DNA of 64,000 nt, taken from contig NZ_BSOA01000047.1 of the NCBI RefSeq assembly GCF_030160275.1, positions 62,001-126,000 of the forward strand, read 5' to 3'. The number at the start of each line of letters is the position of its first letter. The first letter of the stretch is position 1. Of the stretch, positions 1 through 8,664 are shown piece by piece. Under the pieces are notes generated by a model. That model was not told the DNA's origin. It ran no database searches and saw only the letters and a list, made by a program, of their open reading frames with translations. The translations under genes were made by a program, and so were the position numbers. The DNA comes from Dyella flagellata. Its GTDB lineage: Bacteria > Pseudomonadota > Gammaproteobacteria > Xanthomonadales > Rhodanobacteraceae.

Positions 1-393
1 CTGCTGGTTTTCGACACCATCGTGCAATTGAGCTTCAAGCTGACCGGGGCGCACGCGTTTCCACCCGCAGCAAGCACGGCATGGGTGTTGCGCATTCTCT
101 CGCAGCCGTGGATCTACCTGGCCCTGATAGGCTATGTCGGCAACTTCTTTACCTGGATGAATCTGCTCAGACACGCGCCTATCGGTCCGGCTTTTGCCGC
201 CTCGCATCTGGATGTGGTCAGCGTAATGCTGGCTTCCGCGTGGCTGTTCCATGAGGCACTGACCCCGATGCGCTTGCTTGGCGCAGGTGTCATCATGCTG
301 GGGATCATCTGCCTTGCAGCCGCCGAGAGCAGGCTGCCCCGGGAGTATGCGGCCGAAGCCGGGAACGCTTTTGCCATTGAAGGAAGCGATTGA
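1..393 (+). CDS. EamA/DMT-type membrane transporter, C-terminal part (5' end outside window)
   Basis: The frame is open from base 1 to the stop at 391-393, so this is the last 130 codons of a longer gene. The peptide is strongly hydrophobic, with about four membrane segments. The last ones read SVMLASAWLFHEALTP followed by LLGAGVIMLGIICLAA, the typical ending of drug/metabolite transporter (EamA, EmrE/ArnE-like) proteins, including the conserved 'E.lt..r..G..li..Gi' pattern. Such proteins move small metabolites, drugs or lipid-linked sugars across the inner membrane. The start is not visible, so it could be a small four-helix ArnE/EmrE-like subunit or the half of a ten-helix EamA protein. It lies 194 bp upstream of an acyl carrier protein and ketosynthase pair on the same strand. 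A shared lipid-related role is possible but unproven. Confidence 0.75.
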   Translation: MLVFDTIVQLSFKLTGAHAFPPAASTAWVLRILSQPWIYLALIGYVGNFFTWMNLLRHAPIGPAFAASHLDVVSVMLASAWLFHEALTPMRLLGAGVIMLGIICLAAAESRLPREYAAEAGNAFAIEGSD

Positions 394-587
394 GCGATTC
401 GCGAACTGCCAGGTTCACCTATCGCACGCAACGAAAGTCGCTCAGGAGCCGCCCAGTTTCCATTTAAGTTGCGCCTGGCAGATGCCGCCCTGCCAGATGC
501 TTGGTACATTGCACTTTTCACTAGTTCATATGGACAACTTGCCCCTACTTCGCCACGCTTGAAGCAGGGATGCCATCGGGGAATTTC

Positions 588-842
588 ATGAGCAACGTGC
601 AACAAGAAATTTTTGAAGTCATCAGCAAGCAAGCGAAGATCGACATCGCCACCATCAAGATGGAATCGACGCTCAAGGATCTGGGCATTGCCTCGCTGGA
701 CGCCATCGAAGTGATCTTCGACATCGAAGAGCATTTCAACATCAACCTGCCCAACGAAGACATCGACTTCGAAAACGGCACGGTTGCCCACTTGATCGCG
801 GCGGTAGAACGCCAGATCGCACTGAAGCCTGCTGACCAATAA
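588..842 (+). CDS. acyl carrier protein (AcpP-like, non-housekeeping)
   Basis: This 84-residue acidic protein has the acyl carrier protein fold signature. The phosphopantetheine attachment region reads DLGIASLDAIEV, with Ser36 as the expected 4'-phosphopantetheine site, followed by the recognition helix FDIEEHFNI. The usual Asp of the DSL motif is Ala here. The ATG at 588 is preferred over the in-frame start 18 bases upstream because a GGGG ribosome site precedes it and the protein then has the family length. The ketosynthase gene starts 5 bp after the stop, so the two are almost certainly co-transcribed. The housekeeping acpP normally sits in a fab cluster, so this is probably a dedicated carrier for a special acyl chain (for example an unusual lipid, polyene or sphingolipid precursor). 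The product cannot be told from the sequence. Confidence 0.85.
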   Translation: MSNVQQEIFEVISKQAKIDIATIKMESTLKDLGIASLDAIEVIFDIEEHFNINLPNEDIDFENGTVAHLIAAVERQIALKPADQ

Positions 843-847
843 CATCC

Positions 848-2062
848 ATGCGTCGTATCGTCATCACCGGCATGGGCGGCATCTGCGCCCTGGGCCACCG
901 TGCTACCGACATTTGGCAAGCCATGATCGAGGGGCGCAGCGGCATCGGCCCCTTGCGGCACTTCGATACCAGCCAGATGCGCAACAAGCCGATCGCGGCC
1001 GAGATCACCGGTTTCGATCCGCTGACCTTCATCGAAGAAGCGCGCATGCCGTTTCTCGACCCGTTGAGCCAATATGCGTTGGTCGCTGCCGGTGAAGCGA
1101 TAAGCCAATCCGGCCTGGAGTTTCGTTCCGAACTCGCCCCACGCAGCGCCGTCGTAGTCGGCGTAGGCGCGGCCGGAGAGGAAACGCGCGAGGGCCTGTA
1201 TCAGAAGCTTTATGTGGAGCGCGCCAGCCGTTTCAGCCCAATGGGCATTGTGCGCATCATGAGCAACGCGCCGGCCAGCCAGATCAGCATGGTGCACGGC
1301 ATCACTGGCCCCACCTTCTCGGTGTCAAGCGCCTGCGCTTCGGCCAATCATGCTTTCGCGCAAGCCGCCATGATGATACGGGCCGGTCTGGTGGACATTG
1401 CGGTGGCCGGGGGTGCAGAGGCCTGCATCACAGAAGGCGTGGTACGCGCGTGGGACTCGATGCGCGTGCTGGCACCCGATACCTGCCGACCATTCAGCAG
1501 CAACCGGCGCGGGCTGGTGCTCGGCGAGGGCGCCGCGATGTTCGTGCTCGAAACGCTGGAAAGCGCGCAAGCGCGCGGTGCCACCATTCTGGCGGAACTA
1601 GCCGGCGTCGGCATGAGCGCCGACGCTGGCGATATCGCGGCACCGTCCGACGTGGGCGCCGCCACGGCCATGCGCATCGCCTTGCAGGACGGCGGCATGC
1701 AACCAACGGACATCGACTACATCAACGCGCACGGCACCGGCACGACCGCCAACGACAACACCGAAACTCGCGCCATCCACCATGTATTCGGCGAACATGC
1801 TCGCCGGCTGGCCGTGAGTTCCACCAAGCCCATGCATGGCCACGCGCTGGGTGCGGCAGGCGCGCTTGAATTGATTGCCGTGATCGGCGCCCTACGTAAC
1901 GGCATCGTGCCGCCGACGCTCAATTACCTTGGCCCCGATCCGGCTTGCGATCTCGATTACGTACCGCATGAGGCTCGCGCCATGACGGTACGTGCGGCGT
2001 TGAGCAATTCGTTTGCGTTTGGGGGGCTTAATGCGGTGGTGGCATTACGACAGGCGCCGTAG
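848..2062 (+). CDS. beta-ketoacyl-ACP synthase (FabF/KAS II family)
   Basis: The 404-residue protein is a complete condensing enzyme of the thiolase fold. The nucleophile is Cys163 in VSSACASANHA. The two catalytic histidines are His295 in NAHGTGT and His332 in MHGHALGAAGALE, and a Lys sits in SSTKPMHG. This matches the Cys-His-His triad of KAS I/II, so it should condense malonyl-ACP with an acyl primer. It begins 5 bp after an acyl carrier protein gene, which is its likely partner. Its ends are normal for FabF (about 410 residues). Its location away from fabD, fabG and acpP suggests a specialised synthase rather than the housekeeping FabF, as with NodE or the ketosynthases of special-lipid clusters. 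The stop codon lies at the left edge of a long palindrome. Confidence 0.88.
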   Translation: MRRIVITGMGGICALGHRATDIWQAMIEGRSGIGPLRHFDTSQMRNKPIAAEITGFDPLTFIEEARMPFLDPLSQYALVAAGEAISQSGLEFRSELAPRSAVVVGVGAAGEETREGLYQKLYVERASRFSPMGIVRIMSNAPASQISMVHGITGPTFSVSSACASANHAFAQAAMMIRAGLVDIAVAGGAEACITEGVVRAWDSMRVLAPDTCRPFSSNRRGLVLGEGAAMFVLETLESAQARGATILAELAGVGMSADAGDIAAPSDVGAATAMRIALQDGGMQPTDIDYINAHGTGTTANDNTETRAIHHVFGEHARRLAVSSTKPMHGHALGAAGALELIAVIGALRNGIVPPTLNYLGPDPACDLDYVPHEARAMTVRAALSNSFAFGGLNAVVALRQAP

Positions 2063-2300
2063 GTTGGGGGTTTGCCCCAACATCCCCTTTTGTCGTCGCA
2101 CTGTTGCTGCATTTCGTACGCCGGACCATTGCCTGCGGCGCTTTCGGACCCTAAAGGGCCCGAGTCACTTTTCTTTGCTGGCCAGCAAAGAGAAGTGACT
2201 CGGTCGCTTGCGACCGAAAGCGCCGCAGGCAATGTAGCTGCCAGCGACATGCAGCAACCGCGCGACGACAAAAGGGGGATGTTGGGGGCTAACCCCCAAC
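2063..2300. repeat. 238-bp near-perfect palindrome between convergent genes
   Basis: The left half (2063-2181) is largely the reverse complement of the right half (2182-2300), with no loop. The perfect centre is CTTTGCTGG/CCAGCAAAG at 2173-2190. Nested matching arms include GTTGGGGGTT near 2063 with AACCCCCAAC at 2291-2300, the TTTTGTCGTCGC block near 2088 with its complement near 2265, and the TTGCCTGCGGCGCTTTCGG block near 2129 with its complement near 2215. Two short blocks have diverged. The outer tips carry the REP-like GTTGGGG motif found elsewhere in the window. It lies exactly between the converging ketosynthase and NUDIX genes. It could act as a bidirectional terminator or be a miniature transposable element. 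Confidence 0.85.
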
Positions 2301-2304
2301 ACGA

Positions 2305-2793
2305 TCACAGCCTCGTAAACGCCCACGACTGCATGCGCCCATCCTTGTAGGGCATCACACCGTGGAACGGTCGCGGATCGCGGTCGAACACCAGCGGCAG
2401 GAAGTGGCGGTCCCCTTCCCACATCGGCAGCTCCATGATGCGCTCGATCTCGATCCATTCGAGCGATCCCTCGGGGTTGTGCGTGCCAGGCTCGCCGCTG
2501 AAGCTGTCGATCACGAAGATGAAGCCCAGCCAGTCCTCGCCCTGCTTGCCGAAGCCGGGCCAGTTCAGCGTGCCGCGCAAGTGCATCGACTCGCATTCGA
2601 TACCGGCCTCTTCGCGGATTTCACGACGCATGCAGGCGGCGATGTCTTCGCCGGGCTCCATCTTGCCACCCAGGCCGTTGTACTTGCCCAGGTGCTGGTC
2701 GTCGGGCCGCGCATTGCGGTGGATCATCAGGACCTTGCGCCGATCCGGGGAGAGCACGTAACCGAGCGTGGCGACGATGGGTGTATAGGGCAT
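2305..2793 (-). CDS. NUDIX hydrolase, MutT-like (8-oxo-dGTP diphosphatase type)
   Basis: The 162-residue protein carries a complete NUDIX box, GKMEPGE followed seven residues later by REIREEAGI, which binds the catalytic metal. Enzymes of this group hydrolyse nucleoside diphosphates linked to another moiety; the MutT/MTH1 branch cleans oxidised dGTP from the nucleotide pool. The N-terminus (MPYTPIVATLGYVLSPD) and the segment GKYNGLGGKMEPGED resemble 8-oxo-dGTP diphosphatases. The start at 2793 is preferred to a longer frame because AAGGAAAGGG stands just upstream and the family begins here. It is divergent from the lipoprotein gene at 2889 and convergent with the ketosynthase, from which the long palindrome separates it. 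The substrate is inferred from family resemblance only. Confidence 0.88.
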   Translation of the reverse strand: MPYTPIVATLGYVLSPDRRKVLMIHRNARPDDQHLGKYNGLGGKMEPGEDIAACMRREIREEAGIECESMHLRGTLNWPGFGKQGEDWLGFIFVIDSFSGEPGTHNPEGSLEWIEIERIMELPMWEGDRHFLPLVFDRDPRPFHGVMPYKDGRMQSWAFTRL

Positions 2794-2888
2794 GGCATCC
2801 CTTTCCTTCGGCTTAAAGCTGAAGTTTAAGCGCTCAATCCGCGCCGATGCTCTTGCATCCGTCACGGCCGGGCGGCGACCATCCACAG

Positions 2889-3701
2889 ATGCGCTCGTTC
2901 ACCCCCTTCCGACGGTTGTGTCGCAGCCTCCCGCCTCGCCTGTTCGCCCTGCTGGGGGTGCCGGTGCTGCTGGCCGCCTGCGCCAACCAATTGCAGCCGA
3001 TGGAAAGCCGCGAAGTGACCTTCCAGGGCCAGGATTTCACCGTGGTGAGCCTGGATCTGCACCGCGAAGCGCTGACGCTGCATTGGAAGAATGCCGACAA
3101 CGGCCAGCCCTTCGGAGATATCCAGAGTTTGCGCGAATGGGGGGCGGCGCATGGCAAGCGGCTGATGTTCGCCACCAATGCGGGCATCTACGATCAATCC
3201 TACGCGCCGCTGGGGCTGTATGTGGAAAACGGCAAGACCGTGGTGCCGTTGAATTTGTTCCACGGCAACCCGGCCGCCGGCAATTTTTCGATCCGTCCCA
3301 ATGGCGTGTTCGCCATCTATCGTGATGGCCATGCAGCCGTTCGCACCAGCGGTGACTTCAAGGCGGACGCCAAGCCGGTGGACTGGGCCACCCAATCGGG
3401 GCCCATGCTGGTGATCGAAGGCAAGATCAACGACCAGTTCGTACATGATTCGACCAGCAACAAATGGCGCAGTGGCGTGTGCGCACGCAGCCCCTATCAG
3501 GTCATTTTCGCAGTGAGCGAATCGCCGGTGAATTTTCATACCTTCGCGCAATTGTTCCGCGACAAGCTCGACTGCCGCGACGCGCTGTACCTCGATGGCA
3601 GCATTTCCCAGTTCTATATCGACGGCACCGGCTATGCCGGCGCTCCCACCTTCATGGTCAAGCCCTATGCGGGCATCTTCGCGGTGTTTGCCGAACAATG
3701 A
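2889..3701 (+). CDS. lipoprotein with phosphodiester glycosidase (NAGPA, DUF2233) domain
   Basis: The 270-residue product begins with an arginine-rich n-region and a hydrophobic stretch ending in a lipobox, VLLAAC, so it should be a lipoprotein. The rest matches the NAGPA/DUF2233 family: FATNAGIYD near residue 95, NFSIRPNGVFAI, QSGPMLVIEGKIN, and near the C-terminus DALYLDGSISQFY. In mammals the NAGPA enzyme uncovers mannose-6-phosphate; bacterial members are thought to cleave sugar phosphodiesters in the envelope. The start at 2889 gives a proper signal peptide; a longer frame upstream does not. Its stop overlaps the start of the next gene by four bases (ATGA), so the two are translationally coupled. 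The substrate is unknown. Confidence 0.82.
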   Translation: MRSFTPFRRLCRSLPPRLFALLGVPVLLAACANQLQPMESREVTFQGQDFTVVSLDLHREALTLHWKNADNGQPFGDIQSLREWGAAHGKRLMFATNAGIYDQSYAPLGLYVENGKTVVPLNLFHGNPAAGNFSIRPNGVFAIYRDGHAAVRTSGDFKADAKPVDWATQSGPMLVIEGKINDQFVHDSTSNKWRSGVCARSPYQVIFAVSESPVNFHTFAQLFRDKLDCRDALYLDGSISQFYIDGTGYAGAPTFMVKPYAGIFAVFAEQ

Positions 3702-6109
3702 CGACGAAACCTCGCTTCCGTTGGTTCCGCGCACTACTGATACTCGTGCTTGTCGCGGCACTAGGCTTGTTCGTCACCGGATGGTGGCTGCTGGCCGGCG
3801 GCCGCGCACAGCTCGATGGCCACCAGCGGGTGATCGGGCCGCAGCACGCGGTCACCATTACCCGCGATGCGCTAGGCACCGCCACCATCACCGGCCAGTC
3901 GCGCGAAGACGTAGCCTATGCGCTCGGCTACGTGCATGCACAGGAACGGTTCTTTCCGATGGACCTAATGCGGCGAGTGGCGGCGGGTGAACTTTCGGAG
4001 CTGGTGGGGCCTGCGGCCCTCGACATCGACATCCATCACCGTAGCCATCGCCTGCGCGCGGTTGCCCAGGCCGCCTATGCGGCGTTCACCCCCGAGCAGA
4101 AGCATCTGCTAGATCTGTACCGCGACGGGGTGAATGCGGGTCTCTCCAACCTGCGCGAGAAACCCTGGGAATACCTGCTGCTGAAGGCCAAGCCGCAGCC
4201 CTGGCGCTCGGAAGACACCATGCTGGTGATCGCGGCCATGTACCTGGATCTCAATGACGACGGCCGCGACGAGCGCGAACAGCACGTCGCCCAGATGCGT
4301 GCCGTGCTGCCCGAGCCGCTGGTGAAGTTCCTGATCTCGCCCGATCCTACCTGGGAGGCGCCGTTGAAGGACGGGACGTCGCCGTCACCTGTCGTTCCCG
4401 CGGCGGATGTGTTTGATCTGCGCAAGCTCGGCGCACCGGGCAACACCGTGACGCTTGCCGAAACACAGATACCGTCGGTGGATCGCTTCTATCCTGGCAG
4501 CAACAGTTTTGCGGTGGCAGGCAACATTTCGCGCAGTGGATCGGCCATCCTCGCCAACGACATGCACTTGGGGCTACGCGTACCGGACATCTGGTTCCGC
4601 GCGCGCCTGCGTTATCCCGATGCAACCGCGCCGAAGGGACAGCGCGATGTGTTGGGCGTTAGCCTGCCCGGCACACCCGCGCTGGTGGTGGGATCGAACG
4701 GCCAGATCGCCTGGGGTTTCACCAACAGCTATGGCGACTGGATGGATTGGGTGCGCGTCCAGCGTGACCCGCATGACCCCAATCGCTACAAGGTGCCTGA
4801 GGGCTGGGCGACGATCGCGTCGCACGACGAAATCATCGGCATCAAGGGTTCGGCGCCGCACACTCTGCACGTGGAGGACACGCGCTGGGGGCCGATCCTG
4901 GCCAACGACACTGACGGTACCCCGCTTGCGCTCGCCTGGATCGGCGATCAGCCGCGTGCGTATAACCTGGCCTTGATGCAGCTCGAGCACATCAGCAGTG
5001 TCTCCGCGGCCCTGGACCTGGGACCCAGCTTGGGCATGCCACCGCAAAACTTCCTCGTTGCCGACAGCGCAGGCCACATCGGCTGGACCATCGCAGGCAA
5101 TAGCATCCCGCTGCGCAGCGGCTTCGATCCGCAGCGACCCGCCGACTGGTCCCAGCCGAACACCGGCTGGATCGGCTGGGCCGCAGCGTCCCAATACCCG
5201 CGGATCGAGAATCCCGCCGATGGGCGCCTCTGGACAGCCAACAATCGCACGGTTGGCAGCGACGAATTGGCCCTGCTCGGCGAAGGCGGGCACGACGTGG
5301 GCGCGCGTGCGCAGCAGATTCGCGACGACCTGCGCGCAAGAGCGGATTTCGGACCCGGCAATCTGCTGGATATCCAACTGGACGACCATGCGCTGTTCCT
5401 TGCCCGCTGGCAGCAATTGCTGCAAACCACCCTCGCCAATACGCAGGATCCCTCGCTCGGCCAACTGCGCCAGCTCACCGCCGCCTGGCGCAATCAGGCC
5501 GCGTCCGATAGCGTGGACTACCGTCTGGTACACGCATTCCGGGATGAAGTGCACAAACTGGTACTCGCGCCGTTCACCAGCCGGATCCAGCAGCGCTTTG
5601 CGGATTTCCAATGGCCCGGACCAGGCAATCAGGAAGCGGCCATATGGATGCTGATCCAGCAGCAACCGCCGCAGTTGCTCGATCCTGGCTACCACGATTG
5701 GCACGCACTACTGGTGCAGGCTGCGCGAAATGTTGCCGATACGCTGGGCAAGCAACCAGGCGGACTTGCCGCCCGTACCTGGGGCGAAGTGAATCACGCC
5801 GGCATCCGCCATCCGTTATCGCGCTCCCTGCCCGACTTTATCGGCCGATGGCTGGATATGCCCGACGACGAGCTGCCCGGCGACAACAACATGCCACGTG
5901 TCGCGCGACCTGCGGCCGGCGCATCGGAACGTCTGGATGTATCGCCCGGCCACGAAGACGAAGGCATCCTTGAGATGCCGGGCGGGCAAAGCGACAACCC
6001 GCTGTCGCCGTTCTACGGCGCCGGTCACGAAGATTGGGTGCATGGGCGACCTACACCGCTGATGCCAGGCCCGGACAAATACACGCTGGTACTGGAACCT
6101 TCGCCGTAG
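3698..6109 (+). CDS. penicillin acylase family (N-terminal nucleophile) amidohydrolase
   Basis: The 803-residue protein starts with a short basic tail and one membrane segment (about residues 10-30), so it is exported or anchored facing the periplasm. It then has the alpha-chain pattern of penicillin acylases (ITRDALGTATITG, YALGYVHAQERFFPMDLMRR). The self-processing site is Gly267-Ser268 in PGSNSFAVAG; Ser268 should become the N-terminal nucleophile of the beta chain. Downstream are NDMHLGLRVPDIW, the GFTNSYGDWMDW block and NNRTVG, all typical. Family members hydrolyse amide bonds of penicillins, glutaryl-cephalosporins or acyl-homoserine lactones. Substrate cannot be assigned; quorum-signal acylase and beta-lactam acylase are both possible. 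The start overlaps the upstream lipoprotein stop (ATGA), and the stop lies in a REP palindrome. Confidence 0.88.
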   Translation: MTTKPRFRWFRALLILVLVAALGLFVTGWWLLAGGRAQLDGHQRVIGPQHAVTITRDALGTATITGQSREDVAYALGYVHAQERFFPMDLMRRVAAGELSELVGPAALDIDIHHRSHRLRAVAQAAYAAFTPEQKHLLDLYRDGVNAGLSNLREKPWEYLLLKAKPQPWRSEDTMLVIAAMYLDLNDDGRDEREQHVAQMRAVLPEPLVKFLISPDPTWEAPLKDGTSPSPVVPAADVFDLRKLGAPGNTVTLAETQIPSVDRFYPGSNSFAVAGNISRSGSAILANDMHLGLRVPDIWFRARLRYPDATAPKGQRDVLGVSLPGTPALVVGSNGQIAWGFTNSYGDWMDWVRVQRDPHDPNRYKVPEGWATIASHDEIIGIKGSAPHTLHVEDTRWGPILANDTDGTPLALAWIGDQPRAYNLALMQLEHISSVSAALDLGPSLGMPPQNFLVADSAGHIGWTIAGNSIPLRSGFDPQRPADWSQPNTGWIGWAAASQYPRIENPADGRLWTANNRTVGSDELALLGEGGHDVGARAQQIRDDLRARADFGPGNLLDIQLDDHALFLARWQQLLQTTLANTQDPSLGQLRQLTAAWRNQAASDSVDYRLVHAFRDEVHKLVLAPFTSRIQQRFADFQWPGPGNQEAAIWMLIQQQPPQLLDPGYHDWHALLVQAARNVADTLGKQPGGLAARTWGEVNHAGIRHPLSRSLPDFIGRWLDMPDDELPGDNNMPRVARPAAGASERLDVSPGHEDEGILEMPGGQSDNPLSPFYGAGHEDWVHGRPTPLMPGPDKYTLVLEPSP

Positions 6110-6176
6110 GCTGGGTGCAAACCCCAACATCGCGCGGCATATAGATGGCAATGTTGGGGTTTACACCCCAACCTAC
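6106..6176. repeat. REP-like inverted repeat (BIME)
   Basis: The arms are GTAGGCTGGGTGCAAACCCC at 6106 and GGGGTTTACACCCCAACCTAC ending at 6176, separated by about 20 bases. The repeat fills the whole space between the converging penicillin acylase and dapE genes and includes the TAG stop of the former. The same GTAGG-YTGGG motif recurs at 11946-12003, 14996-15067, 33773-33800 and 48301-48372. It may fold as a bidirectional terminator-like stem. Confidence 0.85.
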
Positions 6177-6180
6177 ACAC

Positions 6181-7341
6181 TCAGCAAAGCGACCTCAGCA
6201 ACATCCGCTCGCAAATCGCCAAATACAAATCCGGCAAGCGTTCCAATTCAGCCAAGTCGATGCACTCGTCCACCTTGTGGATGGTGGCATTGACCGGCCC
6301 CAGCTCGACCACTTCGGCCCCCATCGGCGCAATAAAGCGGCCATCGGAGGTGCCGCCGCCCGTACTCTGCTCGGGTTCCGTACCGCATAGCTCGCGGCAT
6401 ATGGACACCACGGTATCGCGCAAGCGTCCGCCCGAGGGACACAAAAACGGCTCACCCGAAAGCGTCCACTCCAGCGCGTAATCCAGGCCATGCTTGGCAA
6501 GAATCGCCTCGGTACGCTGGCGCAGATTTTCCGCCGTGCTCGCCGTGCTGTAGCGGAAGTTGATCAGGGCGGTGAGCGAACCGGGAATGACGTTGGTCGC
6601 GCCGGTGCCGGCATTGAAGTTGGAAACCTGGAACGAGGTGGGCGGAAAATCGCTGTTGCCCTCATCCCAGCGCTCGGCGGCCAGTTCGGCCAGCGCGGGT
6701 GCAAAGGCATGGATGGGATTGAGAGCCTTGTCCGGATAAGCCACGTGGCCTTGCACACCACGCACGATCAAGGTTCCCGAAAGCGAACCGCGCCGGCCGA
6801 CACGTATCAGATCGCCCAGCTTTTCCTTGGATGAAGGCTCACCCACCACGCACCAATCGATGCGCTCGCCCATCTCGCGCAAGTAGGCCGCAATGCGCCG
6901 AACACCATCGAGATTGGTCGGTCCTTCCTCATCACTGGTAAGCAGCAGGCCAACCCGGCCAGGATGGTCCGGATGCTTGTTCACGAAGCGCTCCAGCGCC
7001 ACTGTCATGGCCGCGACCCCGCTTTTCATATCCGCCGCACCGCGACCGTATAGATGGCCGTCGCGCACCGTCGGCTCGAACGGTGGACTCTGCCACTCCT
7101 CCTCCGGTCCGCTCGGCACTACATCCGTGTGCCCGAGGAACACCAGCAAGGGCCCCTCGCCCGGCGTATTGTTCGCACCATGCGTGGCCCAGAAGTTATC
7201 GACCTCGCCGTAGCGAAGATGCTCGATACGGAAACCCAGTCGCGCCAGTCGCGCACCGATTTCCGGCAAACAGCCACCATCTTCCGGAGTGATGGAACGA
7301 CGGCGGATCAGGTCGACAGCGAGATCGAATACGTCCGACAT
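6181..7341 (-). CDS. dapE: succinyl-diaminopimelate desuccinylase
   Basis: The 386-residue protein is an M20-family zinc amidohydrolase that removes succinate from N-succinyl-LL-diaminopimelate, a step in lysine and peptidoglycan synthesis in the cytoplasm. Visible motifs are the metal-binding [10 protein letters not shown] and [10 protein letters not shown], the general-base region [12 protein letters not shown], the dimerisation-domain segment [15 protein letters not shown], and the substrate-binding [12 protein letters not shown] near the C-terminus. Length is as expected (E. coli 375). It starts 3 bp after the yffB-like gene and is the last gene of a dapD-yffB-dapE operon read leftwards. 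The yffB-dapE adjacency also exists in E. coli. Confidence 0.96.
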   Translation of the reverse strand: MSDVFDLAVDLIRRRSITPEDGGCLPEIGARLARLGFRIEHLRYGEVDNFWATHGANNTPGEGPLLVFLGHTDVVPSGPEEEWQSPPFEPTVRDGHLYGRGAADMKSGVAAMTVALERFVNKHPDHPGRVGLLLTSDEEGPTNLDGVRRIAAYLREMGERIDWCVVGEPSSKEKLGDLIRVGRRGSLSGTLIVRGVQGHVAYPDKALNPIHAFAPALAELAAERWDEGNSDFPPTSFQVSNFNAGTGATNVIPGSLTALINFRYSTASTAENLRQRTEAILAKHGLDYALEWTLSGEPFLCPSGGRLRDTVVSICRELCGTEPEQSTGGGTSDGRFIAPMGAEVVELGPVNATIHKVDECIDLAELERLPDLYLAICERMLLRSLC

Positions 7342-7344
7342 TTT

Positions 7345-7704
7345 TCAGCGTCCAAACAGTTTCTTGAAGCCGTTATCGGTAAATCCCACGCTCACCGCGC
7401 CATCGGCCTGTACCACCACCGGACGGCGGACGAGTGCGGGATATTCCTTCAGCAGCAAGGTCCATTCCGGATCGGTCCCCGGGTTCTTGCGTTGCGGCAG
7501 CAGGTTGCGCCAGGTAGTGCCGGATTTGTTGACCAGTTTTTCCCAGCCGCCCAAATGTTGCGCCCAGGCTTTCAAGGTCGCCGGCGGCACGGGATTGGCG
7601 CGGTAGTCGACGAACTCGTGCGCCACCTCGAAACGAGTAAGCCAGTTGCGCGCCTTCTTGCAGGTGTCGCAATTGGGCAGGCCATAAAGCGTGGTGACTG
7701 TCAT
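7345..7704 (-). CDS. ArsC/Spx-family reductase-like protein (YffB type)
   Basis: The 119-residue protein has a thioredoxin-like start, MTVTTLYGLPNCDTCKKARNWL, with a CDTC motif at the ArsC/Spx position, and ends with the family pattern LVRRPVVV...VGF. Members of the YffB branch lack the full arsenate-reductase cysteine set and have no settled function; some bind glutathione. The start at 7704 is chosen because the ArsC fold begins there; the frame is open 219 bases further upstream into dapD, but that reading is not family-like. It lies 64 bp after dapD and 3 bp before dapE, so it is part of their operon. Arsenate reduction is unlikely given this context. Confidence 0.87.
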   Translation of the reverse strand: MTVTTLYGLPNCDTCKKARNWLTRFEVAHEFVDYRANPVPPATLKAWAQHLGGWEKLVNKSGTTWRNLLPQRKNPGTDPEWTLLLKEYPALVRRPVVVQADGAVSVGFTDNGFKKLFGR

Positions 7705-7768
7705 CGGTCCCGATCCATCTTGAGTTTTTGTCGCTGCAGCATGCGCAGATAAAGTAGAAAGTGGCTGC

Positions 7769-8596
7769 TCACTCACCACTACGCAGCAGCTCGTTGATGC
7801 CGGTCTTGCTGCGCGTCTTCTCATCGACCTGCTTGACGATGATCGCGGCGTACAGGCTGTGGCTGCCGTCCTTCGCCGGCAGATTGCCGGCCACCACCAC
7901 ACTGCCGGTCGGAACGCGGCCATAGCTTATTTCACCCGTGGCGCGATTGTAGATGCGGGTGGACTGGCCGAGGAACACGCCCATGCCGATCACGCTGCCG
8001 CGCTCCACCACCACGCCTTCCACCACTTCGGAACGAGCGCCGATGAAGCAATTGTCTTCGATGATGGTGGGATTGGCCTGCAGCGGTTCGAGCACACCAC
8101 CGATACCGACGCCGCCGGACAAATGCACACCCGCGCCGATCTGCGCGCAGGAGCCGACAGTCGCCCAGGTGTCGACCATGCTGCCTGCGCCAACATAGGC
8201 GCCGACGTTCACGTAGCTGGGCATGAGCACTGCGTCTTTCGCGACGTGAGCGCCACGGCGTACCAGCGCGCCGGGCACCACGCGCGCGCCGAGGTTTTCC
8301 AGTTCCGCGCCGTTGCCGTGTTGGAAGCGCAACGGCACCTTGTCGAACGCCAGGGCGGGGCCGCCGTCCACCACGCGATTGCCGTGAATGCGGAAATACA
8401 GCAGCACCGCTTTCTTCAGCCACTGGTTGACGGTCCAGCCGCCCTGGCCGTCGGGTGCCGCGACGCGTTGCTCGCCCGATTCGAGCAGATCCATCACCTG
8501 CGTCAGCGCCGGGCGCAAGTGGGTTTCGATCTCGGCCTGGGTGAGGTCGTTGCGGCGTTCGAAGGCGTCGTTGATGAGGGTTTCGATGGGCTGCAT
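7769..8596 (-). CDS. dapD: tetrahydrodipicolinate N-succinyltransferase
   Basis: The 275-residue protein transfers succinyl from succinyl-CoA to tetrahydrodipicolinate, committing the succinylase branch of diaminopimelate synthesis. It has an N-terminal helical domain ([18 protein letters not shown]), the FDKVPLRF segment, and a left-handed beta-helix of hexapeptide repeats ([39 protein letters not shown] and on; E. coli 274 residues). It is the first gene of the dapD-yffB-dapE unit, so two enzymes of one pathway flank a small thiol protein. The start at 8596 gives the full family N-terminus. Confidence 0.97.
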   Translation of the reverse strand: MQPIETLINDAFERRNDLTQAEIETHLRPALTQVMDLLESGEQRVAAPDGQGGWTVNQWLKKAVLLYFRIHGNRVVDGGPALAFDKVPLRFQHGNGAELENLGARVVPGALVRRGAHVAKDAVLMPSYVNVGAYVGAGSMVDTWATVGSCAQIGAGVHLSGGVGIGGVLEPLQANPTIIEDNCFIGARSEVVEGVVVERGSVIGMGVFLGQSTRIYNRATGEISYGRVPTGSVVVAGNLPAKDGSHSLYAAIIVKQVDEKTRSKTGINELLRSGE

Positions 8597-8664
8597 GAGC
8601 GAGGCTCGTGTTCGGGTCGACAGTGAAGATTACAACCACTTGCCAGTCGTTGCCGCAAGCGTTC

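Noticed and set aside
2072-2350. Short open frames across the 238-bp palindrome
   Set aside because: They arise from the inverted repeat and have no ribosome site or family match.
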